A DNA stretch of 64,000 nucleotides from Trichaptum fuscoviolaceum (lineage: Eukaryota; Basidiomycota; Agaricomycetes; Hymenochaetales; Trichaptaceae): contig CAJSYZ010000008.1 of assembly GCA_910574455.1 (NCBI GenBank), positions 3,164,707 to 3,228,706 on the forward strand, in the 5' to 3' direction. The position numbers were made by a program, and so were the translations under genes. Numbering within the stretch: position 1 is the first letter of the stretch; every line of letters starts with the position of its first letter. Below are positions 23,196 to 34,507 of this stretch, piece by piece. The notes under the pieces are model-generated. The model was not told the origin of the DNA, made no database searches, and saw only the letters and a program-made list of their open reading frames with translations.

Positions 23196-24084
23196 CTACT
23201 TCAAGAACCCCCAGAGGTGTATTGCACTGCTCGTCGCATTAGCTGACATGCATCTTAAGAGAATCAACAATATCCGGAACTCACCTTCGCCATCTTTTCG
23301 CTTCGAGAAGGCGATAGTGCCTGTTACTATAAGGGATGCAAGCGCCGGAGTCAGTCCGGTCCAGCATCAGAAATAGCTAGGTACAAAACGGCGTACCAAC
23401 GAGCAAGTCTAGTATTTCCTCATATCCATCAAAGAGCTCGATGAAAGGCTTGCGAACGTTAATGACGAGATGGCCACGATGATAGGCAGCTACAAGTGCA
23501 TCTTCCTTGCCCTCTTCGACGCGGTATAGCTGAGAATGACAAGTTTAGTAATATTTAGACATCCATTATAGCGCATCGTACCCTCATGGAAGGGACTCGC
23601 GACTGCCACGTGTACTTATTCCCGTTCGGCGCCAGGAATGTACGATTGCTAATAACCATTTCTCCAGATGAGCGCGAGAAGGGCGAGAGAAAAGGTGGAC
23701 TCACAACGTGGCAGAGCCTTCCACTCCCCACGTCTGCGGAAAGACATCATTCACAAGCACGAAGTCATTCGCACCTAACGCTTCCATCTTGATTTTATCT
23801 TTCTTGAACATAAACCGCTCCCATTCCGCTACCGGCACCGTCCTGTTGAGTCGCGCATCCCACTTGGTGATCGTACTGAGCCGAGTGGACCGAATCATGG
23901 ACTGGGGGGTGCTCAGTTCGTAGTGGATACCCAGCGCATCGCAGTCGTATTTATCGTTGCTGGAGCTGCCCTTGGACAGAATGAGCGTCGGTTTGCTTGA
24001 TGAGGAGAGCGAAGGAAGAGAATCGGTGTAGTCGGAAGACGATGTGTCCGACTTCAAGTTCGTGATGTCCACTTTCGAGCCCAT
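23196..24084 (-). CDS. DUF6593 protein, tandem copy 2
   Basis: Exons 24084-23705, 23648-23582, 23529-23397, 23326-23196 close in phase; 236 residues. Same architecture as its neighbours: KPTLILSKGSSSND, GIHYELSTPQSM, LSTITKWDARLNR, VAEWERFMFKKDKI, FNRTFLAPNGNKYTWQSR, LVAAYHRGHLVINVRKPF, ELFDGYEEILDLLV, then VTGTIAFSKRKDGEGE and a divergent C-terminus. The N-terminal 35 residues are Ser-rich and unlike copies 1 and 3, as expected for a disordered leader. Function unknown. Intact by inspection. Confidence 0.82.
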
Positions 24085-25057
24085 ATCCTCGAGTTCGTGT
24101 TCCGATGTGAAGGATTGCAGAGCTTAGCAGAAGAGGACGCCTGTAGGTGATTGCTAATTCGGGGGCGGAGATGAGCAGAAGAGCTCGGTGGACTCATTCA
24201 TATATCGCGTTCATGCTGTGTGATCGTCCAAGTTGGTCGAACATACATAAGTTTTGATCGCATCGTAGCCAAGGGATCACATAGCCATTGAAGTATCCAC
24301 CTGGTGAAGCGAACATGCTCGCAGCGCGCACACAGATCTGCTGGATGGACACATGTATGTAGGTCCGCAGTCCGCAGCAAGCTTGCGATGCCTGTCATTC
24401 TGCAGACTCCAAAGATACTCGTATAGTAGGCGGTATGCTTTCAATGATGATGGTGGAAAGAAGTTGATAGCCGTGCCAGAAGTTTCAACACCATCATCAT
24501 GATCGTGGTAAAAAAACCTCTCGCAGCAGGTCGGTTAAGTCAGTCAAGACATAGCTTTTGATCGCAGCAATGGCTAAGAGGACACACTTGTTGCACCATC
24601 TCTCCGACGGCATGAAACAATGAGCGTCGACATACATTTTTACGGATGCACCGTGATATAACGTTCCGAGTTTGCAATGCAATGCAACCTGGGTCGTGCT
24701 GGACGTGCACTGGCAGGCTCACTATGATCCCGAAGACACGCAGTCCGCAGCAGTTCTTGGAGACACTTCACCATAGCGAGTACAGCGCCTTTAACACTTG
24801 CTCGAGGAGTATGCGACAATAATTGACATCTCGTCGCTAGTAACGTTGGAGATTCGGTTCTTGACGTGAGTTGGCCCATCCTCTACTAGACTACGCCCCT
24901 ACTACATGCATCATGGATGTATGCGCCGCGATGGATAAGTATAGCTTGTAGATGTGCACTGTCATACTTGCGAAAGCAAATAACAAATTTGCTCAGACAC
25001 CCACAACTTTAGTCATATTTTTCCAACCTCTTCCAGTGGATTTGGCTATTCGTTGTT
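24085..25057. other. Spacer between DUF6593 copies
   Basis: About 970 bp with several short open frames on the minus strand (24198-24398, 24497-24722, 24640-24879), none with a recognisable motif or plausible splicing to a DUF6593 exon. Short similar phrases (agtccgcagcag) occur twice. Probably promoter and decayed sequence. Confidence 0.35.
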
Positions 25058-25914
25058 TCAGCGTACATACACCACAGAAAGCAAGGCCTTAGACTCACTT
25101 TCACCTTCTTTCCGTCTGGCAACAGCGATGGTACACGTCACTGAAAGGGACATAGACTTCAGTTCAATTTGAAGGTTGAATGTAGTACATTGAAGAATGA
25201 ATACCAATGATGAGATCGAGAATGCCCTCGTATCCATCGAAGAGCTCAACAAACGGCTTCCGTGCGTTGATAACGTACCGACCCCGGTGGTAGGCAGCTA
25301 TAAGCGTCTCATTGTTGCCTTCTATACTGTAGAGCTGGGAGCAAGAAGTCAGGGATGACGGGTATTCAGTGCAGCAAAGTATATTACTTTCATCGACAAA
25401 GGTCGCGACTTCCACGTATACTGCTTCCCATTCGGTGCAGTAAATGACCGATTGCTACCCATCTCTTCGTATTAGCATACGCGAGCAAAAGGACAAGGAA
25501 CGTCGAGTTCACTCACAATGTCGCATCGTACGGTAAGCCCCACGTACGCGGAAAGACCTCGTTCAAGGGCACGAACTCCCTCGCACCCAGCGCCTCCATC
25601 CTGATCATATCCTTCTTGAACATGTAGCGCTCCCATTCCGCCACGGGCACACACCTGTTGAGACTGGCGTCCCACCTAGATATGGTGCTCACCCGCTGAG
25701 GCCGAAACGCAGACTGGGGCGTAGAGAGCTCGTAGTGGATGCCCAGGGCGTCGCACTCGTACGTGTCGTTGCTGGAGTCGCCTCTGGACAGGATGAGAGT
25801 CGGCCTGTCAGAAGAAATATCCTCTGGGGATGTAGTATCGGATGAATCGACAGATGCTGTGTCCGCGCTCGAGTTCATTACCCCAGGTCCTGTTTCCGCC
25901 AGAGATGATTGCAT
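25058..25914 (-). CDS. DUF6593 protein, tandem copy 3
   Basis: Exons 25914-25517, 25454-25388, 25334-25205, 25140-25058 close in phase; 225 residues. Motifs: RPTLILSRGDSSNDTYECDA, GIHYELSTPQSAF, VSTISRWDASLNR, VAEWERYMFKKDMIRME, FNRSFTAPNGKQYTWKSRP, LIAAYHRGRYVINARKPFVE, ELFDGYEGILDLIIG, VTCTIAVARRKEGE. An in-frame ATG at residue 13 (MNSSADT) is closer to the copy 1 start (MNSKPDT) and could be the real start. Closest of the array to copy 1. Function unknown. Confidence 0.82.
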
Positions 25915-26460
25915 CTAGTCAATTGAGATCCTGATGTCTACCTAAACCTGTTGAACCGAAACAGAGTTTAGCTCGAGGATTGGCGAACGATAGAGCTTGA
26001 CGGTTCACCACAACTTGAAAGACATTCCTTTATACGTCGACAGGGTGCTGTCAAGATACATGCCTTTCGATAGCACCAATGGCAAAGACACAATACAGGT
26101 ATTGATATAGTTGATAGACACTGAAAGTGCGCAGTCATTTCACTGAAATTCCAACACAATCTAACAAGGATCTTCGAAGAGGTCCGCAGCGCGCAGTCGC
26201 ATTAACCAAGGATACTGTAGCGTCCGAAGATTCAGTCGAGAGTCGTAGGGTACTTCCGCAGATCAACAAGAGTTGATCTCACAGGTGTCGCAACCAGCAA
26301 GGACTCTAAGGTTTTTCAGTGATGGTGGTGTGGTGGAAAAAAGTCATCACTGGCATGCCACTGTACGCAATTTGCCGCTCAGGCGCCCTAGTCGCCTCCG
26401 TCATGTTCAAGTTGTCGGGGCAGGGCGAGCTTCACCTTTTACCGTCGCATACACTCACTC

Positions 26461-27586
26461 ATGGTCAACACACCCTCCGACGTCAAACACTGGGACGTCT
26501 CTTTCCTCGAACACAACATCAAAGACGACATCAATGGCTCCCAAGTACCCAACAGACGAGCTCTGATCATCCTCAACCAGCCCTTCTCTTCGACACTCCT
26601 CCAGCGTGTCTGGGACGCCTGCTCCTGGCGCGCCTGCGCAGATGGTGGGGCGAACCGGCTGTACGATGCGCTAGAGCACCCAGTTCCAGCTGGCAACGTC
26701 AAAGAAGATGAGGAAACGGGGGGAAACACAAGAACTATTGGACGAGAACGCGGTCGGAATGAGTGAGCGTGCGTTTCACCCCCCATCATTGTTCGCAGCT
26801 TTTTGAACGAAGGCAACCCGTTTGCGCTACAGCTTCGTCCCAGACCTCATCAAAGGCGACCTCGACTCCATCCGGCCGGATGTCCAGGCATTCTACTCAG
26901 ACCTCGTAAGTTCATGCGCCTCTCTTTTTCTGCCTTGTACATCAAGAGACTCAGCACGAATGATATTGACTATGTATATGGATAGGACGTCTCAACGATC
27001 AAGGACACCGACCAATACGCAACAGACCTCATGAAATGCATCGCCGCCGTCCGAGAGCTCGAGGACCGCACACCCTCATTGCCCGAAGTGAGTCCTCCCG
27101 ATCTCAAAGACTCACTCTCAACTCTCAACTTCATCACCCGTAGTACACGATCCTCATCCTCGGCGGCCTCTCAGGCCGGCTCGACCAGACCATCCACACG
27201 CTCTCCTACCTCCACAAACTGCGCCTCACGCGCACGCACGTCTTCGCCATCACCGACGACTCGCTCGGGTGGGTCCTCTCCCCGGGCGAGCACCGCATCC
27301 GCCTGAGCCAAGCGGCCTGGGGCCCAACGTGTGGCCTCCTCCCCGTCGGCGTGCAAAGCACCGTCTTGACGACCAAAGGCCTCGAGTGGGATCTGAGTGC
27401 GTCCATCTAATGCTTCGTTCTCGAAATGAATCTAAAAGCGAGTCTGAATGTCGTCATATAGACGATAGAGAGTCCTCTTTCGATGGCTTAGTTTCGACAT
27501 CCAACCACATCTCCAGTGATGAAGTGTACATATCGACGACACAGCCTATTTGGTGGTGTATGGAGGTGAAGGGTCATGGTTCATAG
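26461..27586 (+). CDS. THI80: Thiamine pyrophosphokinase
   Basis: Transfers pyrophosphate from ATP to thiamine to make the cofactor thiamine diphosphate; cytosolic. Exons 26461-26762, 26833-26905, 26986-27087, 27144-27396, 27462-27586 close in phase; 284 residues, usual for the fungal enzyme. Family motifs in order: ALIILNQPFS near residue 35, RACADGGANRLYDAL (substrate and nucleotide site), DLIKGDLDSIRPDV (acidic metal-binding motif), KDTDQYATDLMKCI, ILILGGLSGRLDQTIHTLSY, then the C-terminal TPK beta-domain with TTKGLEWDL and FDGLVSTSNHISSDEVYI. The ATG at 26461 places the first motif at the normal distance. The insertion around residues 75-100 (KEDEETGGN...) is a loop that varies between fungi. 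Only protein-coding gene on the plus strand in the left half of the window. Confidence 0.93.
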
Positions 27587-27999
27587 GCGAAAAATTCATC
27601 GGATCGGATAGTGTTTCTCCTGCTAATTAATTCGAATTGCTATTTGCTGTCCTATTCGTAGAAGTTATTGCTATCAGTTTTCCGCCATTCATCAGCTACG
27701 GGACGCTTCCTTTACCTGGACCCTGAGGCCTCGGCCTCTTCCGAACAGTAGGAGACAACCAATTCTTCTATACCACTGGTTCAAATCTAAAGTGAATGGC
27801 ACCATAAATCAACTCCAAATCGTCACCAAAAGTAAAACAGATTGATATATGTATGATATTATTGGACATCAGAAAAGGTATGTAAAAACAGGTACGATAA
27901 ATATAGTATACTACCGTCTACATGAGCATGCGAATTTATTGTGAGCTTCTTGCGGGAAAGAGCCATTACAGAGACAATGGATAATGTTATGTGGTACGT
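27587..27999. other. Convergent 3' spacer
   Basis: About 410 bp between the stops of the thiamine pyrophosphokinase gene (+) and the acyl-CoA dehydrogenase gene (-). AT-rich, no coding signal; expected to hold both 3' UTRs. Confidence 0.5.
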
Positions 28000-30210
28000 C
28001 TATAGCCGGGAGTCCTTCGGCATTGCGCGCATCGCCTGTCGGACACCAAGGTCGGCGAGGACGTCCTCCGCACCACCGAGTAGCGCATCAAACGTAACAG
28101 TGCGGTAGTACTGTCGAGCAGATCAATCAGTCAACAACTCATGACCTCAAAAAAAGCGAATGATTTCGGTTTTAACCAACTCACATGCTCGATGAACTTG
28201 CCCATCCCGCTCTGCGTGACCCCGCGCCCGCCAAAGATCTGCACCGCGTCCTCCGCCGTCTGCTGCGCGCTCCGCGTGCTGTACATCTTCAAGAACGCGA
28301 TCTGGCCCGCGAGCTTCTGCGCCTGCTCTTTGTATTGCATGTTGCACATCTGGTACGTCACGTTCTCCAGCCACGCCTGCACCGACTCCGTGCGGGCGAT
28401 CATCCCCGCCAGCTTCGCGCGGATCACCGCCTGACTGATCAGTGGCTTGCCGAACACCTTGCGCTGGGTAGCCCACCTGGTGAACGCAATTAGTTTGGGA
28501 ATGTGTGAATGAGAAAGACAACGCACTTCAAGCACTCCTCCACGACGCTCCTCTGGCTACGTGCAGACGCGCAGCACATCACCCACCGCTCGTGGTTGAA
28601 GTTGCTCAGCATCACGTAGATACCCGCGCCTTCCTCACCGAGCGTGTTCTCTACCGGTACCTTGACGTTCTCGAAGGTGATGTATGCGGTTCCAGCTGCG
28701 GTGGAGTACGAGGTCTTGATCGGCTTAGTCTCAACTCCTGGACCTCGCTCGATGAGGAGCACAGTGAAGCCATTCTGATGGAAATGGATCAGCATATATT
28801 TGCACCATAGAGGGAGAAGTGACATACCTCAGTCTTGCAGCCCGTCGTGAAGCTAGGTCATAAAAGAAGCAAGCGAGCAGTCAATCAGAGAGAAACCCCC
28901 AGAGATTTGACCACAACAACTCACTAATCCGCGAAATGACCATTCGTAATCCACTTCTTGCTTCCATTCACGATCCAGAACTTGCCATCCTCCGTCTTTG
29001 TGGCAGTCGTATGCAGACCGAACACATCCGAGCCCGCATGCGCCTCAGAGACAGCCAAGCAGATGAACTTCTTCGCCGCAAGGACCTCGGGGACGACCTT
29101 TGCCTTGAGCTCGGGCGAACCAAAGTTCAGGACGGGCGGGAGGCCAATGACTTTTCCGCCCAGGAGACCATCCCCGTACCCGCGCGCGCCGCAGCGCACG
29201 ATCTCTTGCGTGACGACGAGCTCGTGGAAGTAGTCAAACTAAATATGTGTTCAACATGAGCTTTATGTATGCAATTAAAGAAGACGCAGCTTACCTCTTC
29301 GGGCTTGACGATACCGCCCATCAGCGTCCTGCCTTTCAGGTGCTTACCGGGTCCCAAGCGCATCGCGTGGATTTCGAATTCTCTATGGTATTAGTAATGT
29401 ATGTGAGATAGATCGACCATCAATAAATTTAGATAGAAGACTTACGCCATCTTATCGAAAACCGATTGACTTGGGCGCTTGCCATCCGCTTCACGAGCCT
29501 ACGAAATTATCGTGAGCTATCGTTTCTCCAACCTCACCGAAGACCAGGACGTACCTGAGCATCGGGGTAGATGTACTCATCTGTGAATTCACGCATGGCT
29601 TTCTGGAGCTTGCGGTGTGACTGCATTGCTCGCAATGAGCGTTATTGAGATAGGAACACAAGGAAATGCGCACCTCTTTGTAGTACGGGCTGTGGAAACC
29701 TGCGTTCAACCACGTCGGCTCTGCGTACGGCACCCTGCTAATTTCGCCCACTTCGCTCAGCTTTATGACAGGCTCCTCGCCCTCGATCTTGCCAATGACA
29801 AGACGCTGATAGGCGGGTTTGGTGAGGACTTCATGTCTGTGCAGGCCGTAGAATGCTTCGGTGGCATCCTGACCGGCTGGAGGGGAGATGCTTTAATGTC
29901 AGTTTCATTGAGATGATAAAGTTAGGACGTACGAATATCATCGCTTAAGAGCACTGTTGAACCTCCCGGGTGCAGGTCCTTGAAGCGCGAGAGGTTGTAG
30001 ACCTTGGAGTCGATGATAACCCACTGTCGAGGAAGGGGTAATCAGCACTCCAAATCACACATATTGCAAGGCGGTCGAGCTCACCAAGTCGTCTGGGGTG
30101 TTGTGCTGCACAACAGCTCCGGTCAGTTCCTCCCGACGTTCCACCATGGATAGATTACACACCTTCTCGACTTCCTCCCTTGTATACGTCTTGAGTTCCT
30201 TCGATGCCAT
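28000..30210 (-). CDS. Cytochrome b5-acyl-CoA dehydrogenase fusion
   Basis: Twelve exons close in phase: 30210-30163, 30105-30085, 30023-29933, 29876-29674, 29620-29555, 29498-29446, 29382-29295, 29238-28925, 28852-28828, 28774-28527, 28476-28185, 28110-28000; 519 residues. Residues 1-75 are a cytochrome b5 heme domain (YTREEVEKHNTPDDLWVIID, with the heme-ligand loop LHPGGS, and LHRHE later). Residues 95-519 are an FAD acyl-CoA dehydrogenase: GKVIGLPPVLNFGSPELK, LAVSEAHAGSDVFGL, WIVNGSKKWITNGHFADY, TSYSTAAGTAYITFENVKVP, NHERWVMCCAS, AEDAVQIFGGRGVTQSG. The substrate is an acyl-CoA; electrons may pass to the heme domain, an inference from the fusion. This b5-ACAD arrangement is known from fungi. 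Exons 2 (21 nt) and 9 (25 nt) are very small. No peroxisomal targeting tripeptide at the end (last residues DSRL). Confidence 0.92.
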
Positions 30211-30631
30211 TTGTCCTTCAAGTACTCGGCTTCCAGTGAGTAGAGATGCGGAGGAGATGGTTGTGGTATAAGAGAGAGGGAGGGGATGGGCGGGTGTAGG
30301 ACTTGAGTGGCACCTGCAGGGGTAGTTATCACTGGGGTGGTCTCGGCATGTGATTTTGTCCTTGACGCGCGCGCGTTCGGGACTTAGCACCGCGACGGCA
30401 AGGTTCACCTCAAACCGCACATCTGCTTTCACGCGCAATACAAGTGTTATTCCCCACATCTGATTCGACACCGGCTCTCATACTACAAATGGGCGCATAT
30501 GGGGAATGCTTCCGACAATCACTTGATTTCTTAGGCATCTTTTATTTGTATTTTCTGACGCCGCCCGAGCGTGATATTACATACTTCATTGATACTTATG
30601 CGAACATTAAATACAGGTTCGCATAGTAAGT
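30211..30631. other. Promoter region of the b5-ACAD gene
   Basis: About 420 bp between the start of the b5-ACAD gene and the stop of the permease gene, both on the minus strand. Pyrimidine-rich on the coding strand just upstream of the ATG; no defined box could be assigned. Confidence 0.4.
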
Positions 30632-32870
30632 CTAGTTGTGTAGGAGGGGCTGGTGCTCGGCACTGGATGGCGTGCGGTGAGGAGAGTGAGTATGCTCGCG
30701 AATGTGATGCTTATGATGATACTTTTTCACCAACTTCGCCAACCGGGCGCCTCCATCGAGTTCCTCTATCTCCTCCACAATCTCGTATCCGCCCCACTTG
30801 GGGATGAGCACGATCCAAACGTAGTAGTAGAGCCCGCAAGCCAGCAAGATGGAGATGCCGACGACGAGGTAGCTAGTTAGGTTGAAGAACGTATCTCGTA
30901 AATTAGTCAAATTATTAGATGGAAGCAAGAATACGCACGTCGCATACCAGAAGGACACGTCTGCGTGTCCTCTCTTTGGTGGTATCCATGGCATGATGAT
31001 GCGGAAGACACAGCTTCCCAGGTTCAGTACGATAGCGGCATTAGACGCCCTGTAGTGCGTCGGTGCCAAGTCTGCCGCCGTACGCCTCCTGCGCAGGAGC
31101 CAGATTCCGATGGCTGTGGCCACACCGAACAACTAAGATGCGAGTCCAAGTCAGCACAGAACAGGCTCGATGCGGATGGCTGATTGAGCTCACCAAGCCC
31201 GGATATGAAGCTAGGTCAAGGAGGAAATTGAAGGCGTCTTTGGCTGGGAGGGCGAGGAGGACGAGGACGGTTAAGGAGTACTTGAGCGCGACAGGGCCTA
31301 AGGGGGTTCCGAATGGCTTTGTCGATGCGAAGAATTCGGGCCAGGGGAGTAAGCCTTGACGGGCGATCTCCCGGATGACACGTGCTTGACCAACCGTCTG
31401 CGCAGCGATGAGTCGCAGAAAATGATGATGCTAGAAAGTCACTCACAACAACAATCTGAATTAATCGCTCAACTTCTGTGAGAATACATGAACGATATCG
31501 ACACTACTCACGATATTCCCCAGGCAGCTGAACACGACCATCACAGGCAGGATTTTCGCCGCCCACGATGCTCCGAACACCTTCTGGAAGAACAGCGCAC
31601 CGACAAGCTGTCTAGCTTCCCTCATCTCCGCCTTCGGGATCGCAGCAATATACGCGACGTTCGTCAACACGAACAGCGCGGTGACGAGTCCCAGGGCGAT
31701 CGTGCCGCCGTGCTTGACGGTGCGGACGGGGTCGGGGCTGCGCACCTCGGCGAGGACGTTGAATGCGTTGTGCCATCCGACGTACGCGAAGTGCGTCTTG
31801 ACGAGCGCGGTGGCGAGGGCGTTTCCGTTGTACGTGCTTCCGGCCCAAGGGTCAGCAAAGTTTGCGAAGGGCTCGGAGATGCGGTGAGCCCAAGTAGGAC
31901 GGCGAGGCCTACTGCGACGACACTGTCTCTTAAGCGTAAGAGGTTGGCGATCTCGAAAAGTGAAACGGGGGTTACAATACTTGAGAAAAGACTTTGATTG
32001 CGGTTATGGCGTTCACGGCGCGCAGGGACCATTTAGTGGATAGTGCCACAACTGTAATAGCATGCTCGTCACAAAGCATCGACATGAATATTCTCAGTAT
32101 TTAGTTACCTGCGACTGCGAACGTCGCGACAGCCAACGCCAAAGCTGTTTGTTTGCGTGCGGTGACGATGATATCGAATATTGTCATGAAATATTGGGCG
32201 AAAACGATCGAATTGGTTGCGCTGAACCTAGATGTCGAATTAATAATTATGTTTTTAATGAAGGTTATCACGACGAACGAAAGCAGCACCGTTGTCACAG
32301 CATAAGATATGGGAACAAGGAATTTGGGCCGGGGGTATGCTTGCTCCAAGTAAACAACCTCGGCACCAGACCTGTTCGGAAACATGCTAGCTAGCTCGCT
32401 GGTCATCGAAAGACCAGCTGCGTGACAACATAATGTTAGGGGAATAAACAAGTATTCCCAAATGCTTCGTCCGGCATACCATATGCAAAGATTGGTGCCA
32501 GAACCCAGAATAATAGCAGCAATCCAATGGAGCCTACGGAATTCAAGATGACACCAGGTGTAGAGAAGATTCCAGAGCCGAGCATTTGCCCTAGATTGAG
32601 CATTGTACAAGACAGAAGTGTGACTTGATGGCCTAGAGGATTAATCTGCGAAGCCGGACTGTCGCATAAGAAGTTATGTTTCGAAGCGAATGTACTGAAT
32701 CGTACCTTCTCAACGGGCGCCCCAACTAGCGAGTCGTCGTCGTCGGTAGATTCGCCATTGACATCGTCTTCGTCGTCAGACAGCCTTGACTCGCTGATCT
32801 CTTGAATAGCGCTCATTTTGATGTCTTCCTCCGTAGAAATGGATTGCGGGGGTGGGGAAAAGGAAGCCAT
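30632..32870 (-). CDS. MUP1-like amino-acid permease (APC superfamily)
   Basis: Plasma-membrane amino-acid transporter of the high-affinity methionine permease/LAT type. Ten exons: 32870-32706, 32645-32480, 32417-32279, 32227-32109, 32051-31981, 31922-31512, 31455-31447, 31397-31194, 31132-30939, 30872-30632; 572 residues, about twelve hydrophobic segments. Motifs: acidic cytosolic N-terminus (SDDEDDVNGESTDDDD), GQMLGSGIFSTPGVIL in TM1, EVVYLEQAYPRPKFL, NSIVFAQYFMT, VVALSTKWSLRAVNA, HFAYVGWHNAFNVLAEV, SCLGNI-IVV-TVGQARVIREI, LPWPEFFAS. The IVV is encoded by a 9-nt exon. Between 31,885 and 31,922 the spliced frame gives basic residues where family members have a membrane segment; another frame there is hydrophobic (VVAVGLAVLLG), so a compensating pair of indels or a mis-modelled junction is possible. 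Confidence 0.85.
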
Positions 32871-33496
32871 AGAACAAGCTAGATTACAGCCTATAAGAGG
32901 ACGTTTCAAGAAGACGTTCTATGCTTAGTCGTCCTTCTTCGTACCGCGAGAGCCATCAGTAAGATGAAAGGGGGCCACAGTGTGCTATAGGCACGATACG
33001 TGGACTCGATTGATAAATACAACCTGTCGCGATGGCTTAACCATATTGCGCCATGGATTTATCAGATAGAAGCCCACATTGGGGGCCCCAAGCCCCACAT
33101 CACAGCTTGGATTCAACTCGTATAGCCAACGCACGTTCAAGCTAGCGTGGATGATGGAATGCTTGATGAAATCTCGTCGTAACTTGTGGGACGGCGTTAA
33201 AGCGACCGAGTTAGCCTGCAACAACACGAACCTCCTTGCATGTCATGCTATTGAAGGCGCTCATGTGTATTTCTCCTACGCGAGTTTTGCTGGAAAAAGA
33301 ACTGCATATGAACATGCCACTAAAGAATTCAAGCAACAGAGTGAGTGATGGTTCCCGGTCTCACTGGTATACTAGGTGGCTTGAAACTTGTCCTCGGGTT
33401 TTATTCCCACGAACGACTTGAATGCCGATCGCCGTCCGAGTCGTTGACTCACAACTTGAACCGTACTTATTTTATTATTACAATCTTAGTTATCAT
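32871..33496. other. Spacer upstream of the permease gene
   Basis: About 625 bp. A 90-codon plus-strand frame (33079-33348) has no recognised motif. Probably the permease promoter and the 5' flank of the tRNA gene. Confidence 0.4.
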
Positions 33497-33589
33497 GGGC
33501 ATCTAGCTCAGTGGTAGTAGCGCTCGCTTTGCATTGAATGTTAACTCATCGCTTGCGAGAGGTCAAGAGTTCAATCCTCTTGTTGTCCA
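33497..33589 (+). tRNA. tRNA-Ala (UGC) with 20-nt intron
   Basis: The acceptor stem GGGCATC pairs with GTTGTCC (one U-U and one G-U), discriminator A at 33589. The D arm starts GCTCAGTGGTAG. The anticodon stem CTCGC (33523-33527) pairs with GCGAG (33555-33559), with loop TTTGCAT and anticodon TGC at 33530-33532. A 20-nt intron at 33534-33553 interrupts the loop one base 3' of the anticodon, the canonical eukaryotic position. T stem AAGAG/CTCTT with loop TTCAATC; T4 terminator just downstream. The D arm has an extra T and one mismatch compared with usual eukaryotic tRNA-Ala, so the gene may be weakened. Confidence 0.82.
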
Positions 33590-34507
33590 GTTTTAAATAT
33601 GAAGTACATTTTTGCCAATCAGGTTTTTTCGAGCGCGAAGTTTTTAACATCTACACGTAGCGGGCTTGTTTTTCTCCTGCAGAAACTACAGCCGTCAAGA
33701 GAGTTTTAGCCTTGTCGCCAACATTTACAATTTCGACTTCGGACTCGGAGGCAAGGGTTGTTTCAACTTCATACGTCTCTGCGGGTTCTCTCTGAACTTG
33801 ACTCAAACCCACAACTTTATGGAATTGGACACTTATATGGCACAGGAGGTGTGTCTTTTGTGCAATTAGCTCCGCGCCATCCAGATTCTAGACTATGCAC
33901 TCCGCAACAACTTCTGCATCAACGGCGCGCATCGTCATCTCTTCCATACGCACCTTCCGATCCGTGACTGACTCGAAGATGGAAGACATTTCTTAACCTT
34001 TACTGCATGCGCAGGACGAAGAGGAATGTGTTATCGGCATTTCTGTTTAGGAGGAGCCTGAGTGCGTCGCAACTTGGTCGGTCTATATAGACTACAGTAT
34101 TTCCATCACTTGAGCAGCCTATTCGTCATCGACTGTCCTTTCATATGCCTAACCAGCGGTCTTGCAGGTCTTAACGAAGCAAACACTCTCGCGGATGTGG
34201 AAAGAAGTGGCAAAAATGGGCTGATTGGAGAAGCTTTAACACCGATTGATGGGCAAAATGGTTATTTCCGGCTCTGGTTCCTATCGCTGTAAGTCCATAT
34301 GTTATACCAAAGACGGATCATTCCCTATTCCTTCGATTCTTTTCAATTGATTAGGTTTCGATTCTGCGCGGGCAGATAGGTTGCAGGACCAGCTGACTAG
34401 GGTTTCATGGTATCCTCGATCTAACTGGCCACTATAAGCCACTGGCTCCTTTTCCTCGCTGCGAGAGAACCCTCTCTTGCTGAAAGTTATTCTGTGAAGC
34501 TCTTTTA
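33590..34507. other. Spacer before P450 gene 1
   Basis: About 900 bp; short plus-strand frames (33666-33869, 34062-34292) carry no recognisable domain. The stretch just before 34,508 is pyrimidine-rich (ctcttttaatg at the start codon), consistent with a promoter. Confidence 0.4.
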
